Positions 5,418 to 6,779 of a DNA stretch of 6,779 nt are shown piece after piece (the stretch's first letter is position 1; the number at the start of each line of letters is the position of its first letter). The stretch is from CBFCZU01 sp965602635 (GTDB lineage Bacteria; Planctomycetota; Phycisphaerae; SM23-33). The notes under the pieces are model-generated. The model was not told the DNA's origin. It was given only the letters and a program-made list of their open reading frames with translations, and ran no database searches. Where the stretch lies: the NCBI GenBank assembly GCA_965602635.1, contig CBFCZU010000229.1, positions 1-6,779 on the forward strand. Reading direction: 5' to 3'. The translations under genes were made by a program, and so were the position numbers.

Positions 5418-5426
5418 TTATCCACA
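5418..5426 (+). promoter_or_regulatory. Perfect DnaA box
   Basis: TTATCCACA equals the consensus strong DnaA box TTATNCACA. It lies about 27 bases upstream of the presumed csrA -10 box. Only one copy is seen, so it is not evidence of an origin; DnaA acting as a transcription regulator, or chance, are the options. Confidence 0.5.
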
Positions 5427-5713
5427 AATCGATTTTCGGCTCGGGCGCCCAGTGTCGGGCCCTGCCATAGAGGCAGGCCTGCAAGCAGGGCCCCTTCCGA
5501 CTAGGTCGTGGTCTTCCAACCACTTACGCGCCGCAGGTCGCGGCGGGCCGGGCTCGCCCAGTCGTTGGCCTGCCCCGCCGGGCGGCAGGTGACGGACGTC
5601 TGCGGACGATACGACATCCAGCGACGCGGTCGGCCTGGACCCGAGGCCCTGGACGTGTCGGGGTCCGAGGCCCAACAAGCCCGTAATCCGCCCCATGGCC
5701 AGGGAAAAGTTCC
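5427..5713. other. GC-rich non-coding stretch between csrA and the acetyltransferase gene
   Basis: I see no convincing gene here; open frames are proline/arginine-rich shadows. It carries inverted repeats: GGGCCCTGC 5457-5465 with GCAGGGCCC 5485-5493; CCTGCC 5461-5466 with GGCAGG 5472-5477; GTGGT/ACCAC around 5509-5524; and GGACCC 5637-5642 with GGGTCC 5661-5666. A 9-base direct repeat CCGAGGCCC lies at 5641-5649 and 5665-5673. It may be a leader or promoter zone for the gene at 5745. Confidence 0.4.
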
Positions 5714-5738
5714 ACCTTGGTCCCGCCCAAGGTAGAAT
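5714..5738 (+). promoter_or_regulatory. Dyad overlapping a -10-like box before the acetyltransferase gene
   Basis: ACCTTGG (5714-5720) and CCAAGGT (5727-5733) form a perfect 7-base inverted repeat with a 6-base spacer. Its last base is the first of TAGAAT (5733-5738), a good -10 match. The start codon lies six bases beyond, so a transcript from this box would be leaderless. The dyad could be an operator. Confidence 0.4.
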
Positions 5739-5744
5739 ACGCCC

Positions 5745-6197
5745 ATGGCACAGGGCGCCAGGATGGAAGACGCAGCAGCCATCTGCGAGCTGATCAACTA
5801 CTATGCCGAGCGCGGGCGGATGCTCCACCGCAGCCTGGAGAGCACGTACGAATCGGTCCGCGACTTTCTGGTCTGCCGGCGCAACGGGCACGTCGTGGGG
5901 TGCATCGCCCTGTCGGTCTCCTGGAAGGATCTGGCGGAGATCCGCTCGCTGGCCATTGACCCGGATTGTCGCGACCAAGGCCTGGGCAGGGAGCTGCTGC
6001 TCGGCGCCATCGAGGACGCCGGGAAGCTGGGCCTGACGAAGATATTCGTCCTGACCTACGAGGTCAGTTTCTTCGCGAAGTTCGGATTCCGTCAGGTGGA
6101 GAAGGATACGCTGCCCACGAAGATCTGGCGGGACTGCATCCACTGCCCCCGGGCCGACGCCTGCGACGAGGCGGCCATGATCCTGGAGCTGGATTGA
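5745..6197 (+). CDS. GNAT-family N-acetyltransferase, N-acetylglutamate synthase (ArgA)-like
   Basis: A 150-residue single-domain GNAT protein. The acetyl-CoA loop R-x-x-G-x-G is at residues 76-81 (RDQGLGRELL), preceded by the strand IRSLAIDP. The rest matches the short N-acetylglutamate-synthase group found in deltaproteobacteria and actinobacteria, which lacks the kinase-like half of classical ArgA: ARMEDAAAICELINYYA near the start, VLTYEVSFFAKFGF, then LPTKIWRDC and the cysteine-rich tail (Cys131, Cys134, Cys140 followed by DE). Such enzymes transfer acetyl from acetyl-CoA to glutamate, the first step of arginine synthesis; that substrate is inferred from family resemblance. ATG 5745 aligns with the usual family N terminus; ATG 5763 (residue 7) would cut into the first strand. 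There is no clear Shine-Dalgarno sequence, consistent with a leaderless message. The ABC gene follows after 28 bases, probably in the same operon. Confidence 0.88.
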   Translation: MAQGARMEDAAAICELINYYAERGRMLHRSLESTYESVRDFLVCRRNGHVVGCIALSVSWKDLAEIRSLAIDPDCRDQGLGRELLLGAIEDAGKLGLTKIFVLTYEVSFFAKFGFRQVEKDTLPTKIWRDCIHCPRADACDEAAMILELD

Positions 6198-6225
6198 CGG
6201 GCACGCAGACTGCGGGACTGGTGCG

Positions 6226-6779
6226 ATGAGCCAACCTAGCGAGCCGATAATTCGCCTCGAAAAGGTCTCCAAGACCTTCAACGGCCAGATGGTCCTGCGG
6301 GGAATCGACCTCGACATCGAACGGGGCAAGACCACCGTGGTGATCGGGCCCAGCGGATGCGGAAAGACCGTCCTGCTCAGGCACGTGGTGGGCCTGCTCC
6401 GCCCGGACTCCGGCAGGGTCTTCTTCGACGGGACCGACATCACCGCCCTGTCCGAACGGCAGCTGGTGCCCATCCGCCGGCGGGTGGGGTTTCTGTTCCA
6501 GTCGAGCGCCCTGTTCGACTCGATGACCGCGGCGGAGAACGTATGCTTCCCGCTGGTCGAGCACGGCGTCCGCTCCAAGGAGGAGCTGGCCGAGCGATGT
6601 GCCCACGTCCTCCGGCTGGTGGGTCTGGACGGAACGCAGGAGAAGATGCCCGAGGAGCTCTCGGGGGGGCAGAAAAAGCGGGTGGCCATGGCGCGGGCCA
6701 TCGCCTTGAACCCGGAGGTGCTGCTCTACGACGAGCCGACCACCGGGCTGGACCCGATCCGCGCCGACCTGATCAACGA
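6226..6779 (+). CDS. mlaF: MlaF-like ABC transporter ATP-binding protein, 3' end outside the window
   Basis: The first 184 residues of an ABC ATPase, cut by the window edge; the frame is open from ATG 6226. Visible motifs are Walker A GPSGCGKT (41-48), Q-loop Gln92 in FLFQSSALFDSMT, signature LSGGQKKR (145-152) and Walker B VLLYDEPTTGLDP (165-177). The segment RRVGFLFQSSALFDSMTAAENVCFPL and the MPEELSGG lead into the signature are typical of the MlaF/Ttg2A family, which powers lipid movement between inner and outer membranes with the permease MlaE and the MCE protein MlaD. These partners are not in the window and would be expected just downstream. About 60-80 residues are missing compared with family length. 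The start has only a weak ribosome-binding match (GGGA). The upstream acetyltransferase gene is 28 bases away; I see no functional link beyond shared transcription. Confidence 0.9.
   Translation, partial: MSQPSEPIIRLEKVSKTFNGQMVLRGIDLDIERGKTTVVIGPSGCGKTVLLRHVVGLLRPDSGRVFFDGTDITALSERQLVPIRRRVGFLFQSSALFDSMTAAENVCFPLVEHGVRSKEELAERCAHVLRLVGLDGTQEKMPEELSGGQKKRVAMARAIALNPEVLLYDEPTTGLDPIRADLIN

Noticed and set aside
5509..5524. Anticodon-arm-like GTGGT/ACCAC stem with CTTCCAA, as in tRNA-Gly(UCC)
   Set aside because: The loop becomes six or eight bases depending on pairing, and no acceptor, D or TTC-loop arm is found around it.
5418..6701. Long open frame on the minus strand (427 codons)
   Set aside because: It lies antisense to the clear acetyltransferase and MlaF-like genes, its residues are arginine/proline-rich without motifs, and GC-rich codon use makes such antisense frames common.
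1..6779. CRISPR arrays, insertion sequences, rRNA or tRNA genes
   Set aside because: No evenly spaced direct repeats, transposase motifs or recognisable RNA genes were seen on either strand.

Overview
The window is GC-rich and gene-dense on both strands. It most resembles a planctomycete or related PVC bacterium, probably a free-living or environmental lineage. The clues are a secreted protein joining a formylglycine-generating-enzyme (FGE/SUMF1)-like domain to a CBM9-like sugar-binding domain, the end of a HEAT-repeat protein, CsrA, an HD-GYP protein, and a short single-domain N-acetylglutamate-synthase-like acetyltransferase beside an MlaF-type ATPase. The taxonomic call is inference from protein style; no rRNA or other marker is present.

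Layout. 1-180 (+) is the 3' end of a HEAT-repeat gene. It converges on a minus-strand pair: the 830-residue FGE-like/CBM9-like/FN3-like exported protein (203-2695) and, upstream of it, a small two-helix membrane protein with an NTF2-like domain (2780-3355). A divergent control region (3356-3486) separates that pair from a plus-strand pair: an 80-residue stand-alone MerR-type DNA-binding protein (3487-3729) and, after a structured 139-base leader, a membrane-anchored HD-GYP protein (3869-4777) that has lost two usually conserved residues. Next comes a 263-base convergent gap packed with long hairpins. csrA follows on the minus strand (5041-5289), with a leader rich in GGA motifs. A long divergent non-coding stretch (5290-5744) holds the csrA promoter and leader, a perfect DnaA box and several inverted repeats. 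The window closes with the acetyltransferase (5745-6197) and the start of an MlaF-like ABC ATPase (6226 to the edge), which probably form one operon.

How the genes fit together. The centre (MerR-like protein, HD-GYP, csrA) is a small regulatory neighbourhood. CsrA is a post-transcriptional regulator, HD-GYP domains usually hydrolyse cyclic di-GMP, and a sequence resembling a flagellar sigma-28 promoter lies ahead of the MerR gene; together these suggest a motility or lifestyle-switch theme. The link is circumstantial. The right end looks like housekeeping: arginine biosynthesis and outer-membrane lipid transport.

The most unusual DNA is the hairpin cluster at 4780-5036. It contains a perfect 14-bp stem, a 13-bp stem and a cloverleaf-like fold with a GNRA-type tetraloop. 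Ordinary intrinsic terminators do not explain it, because no T-tract follows any stem.
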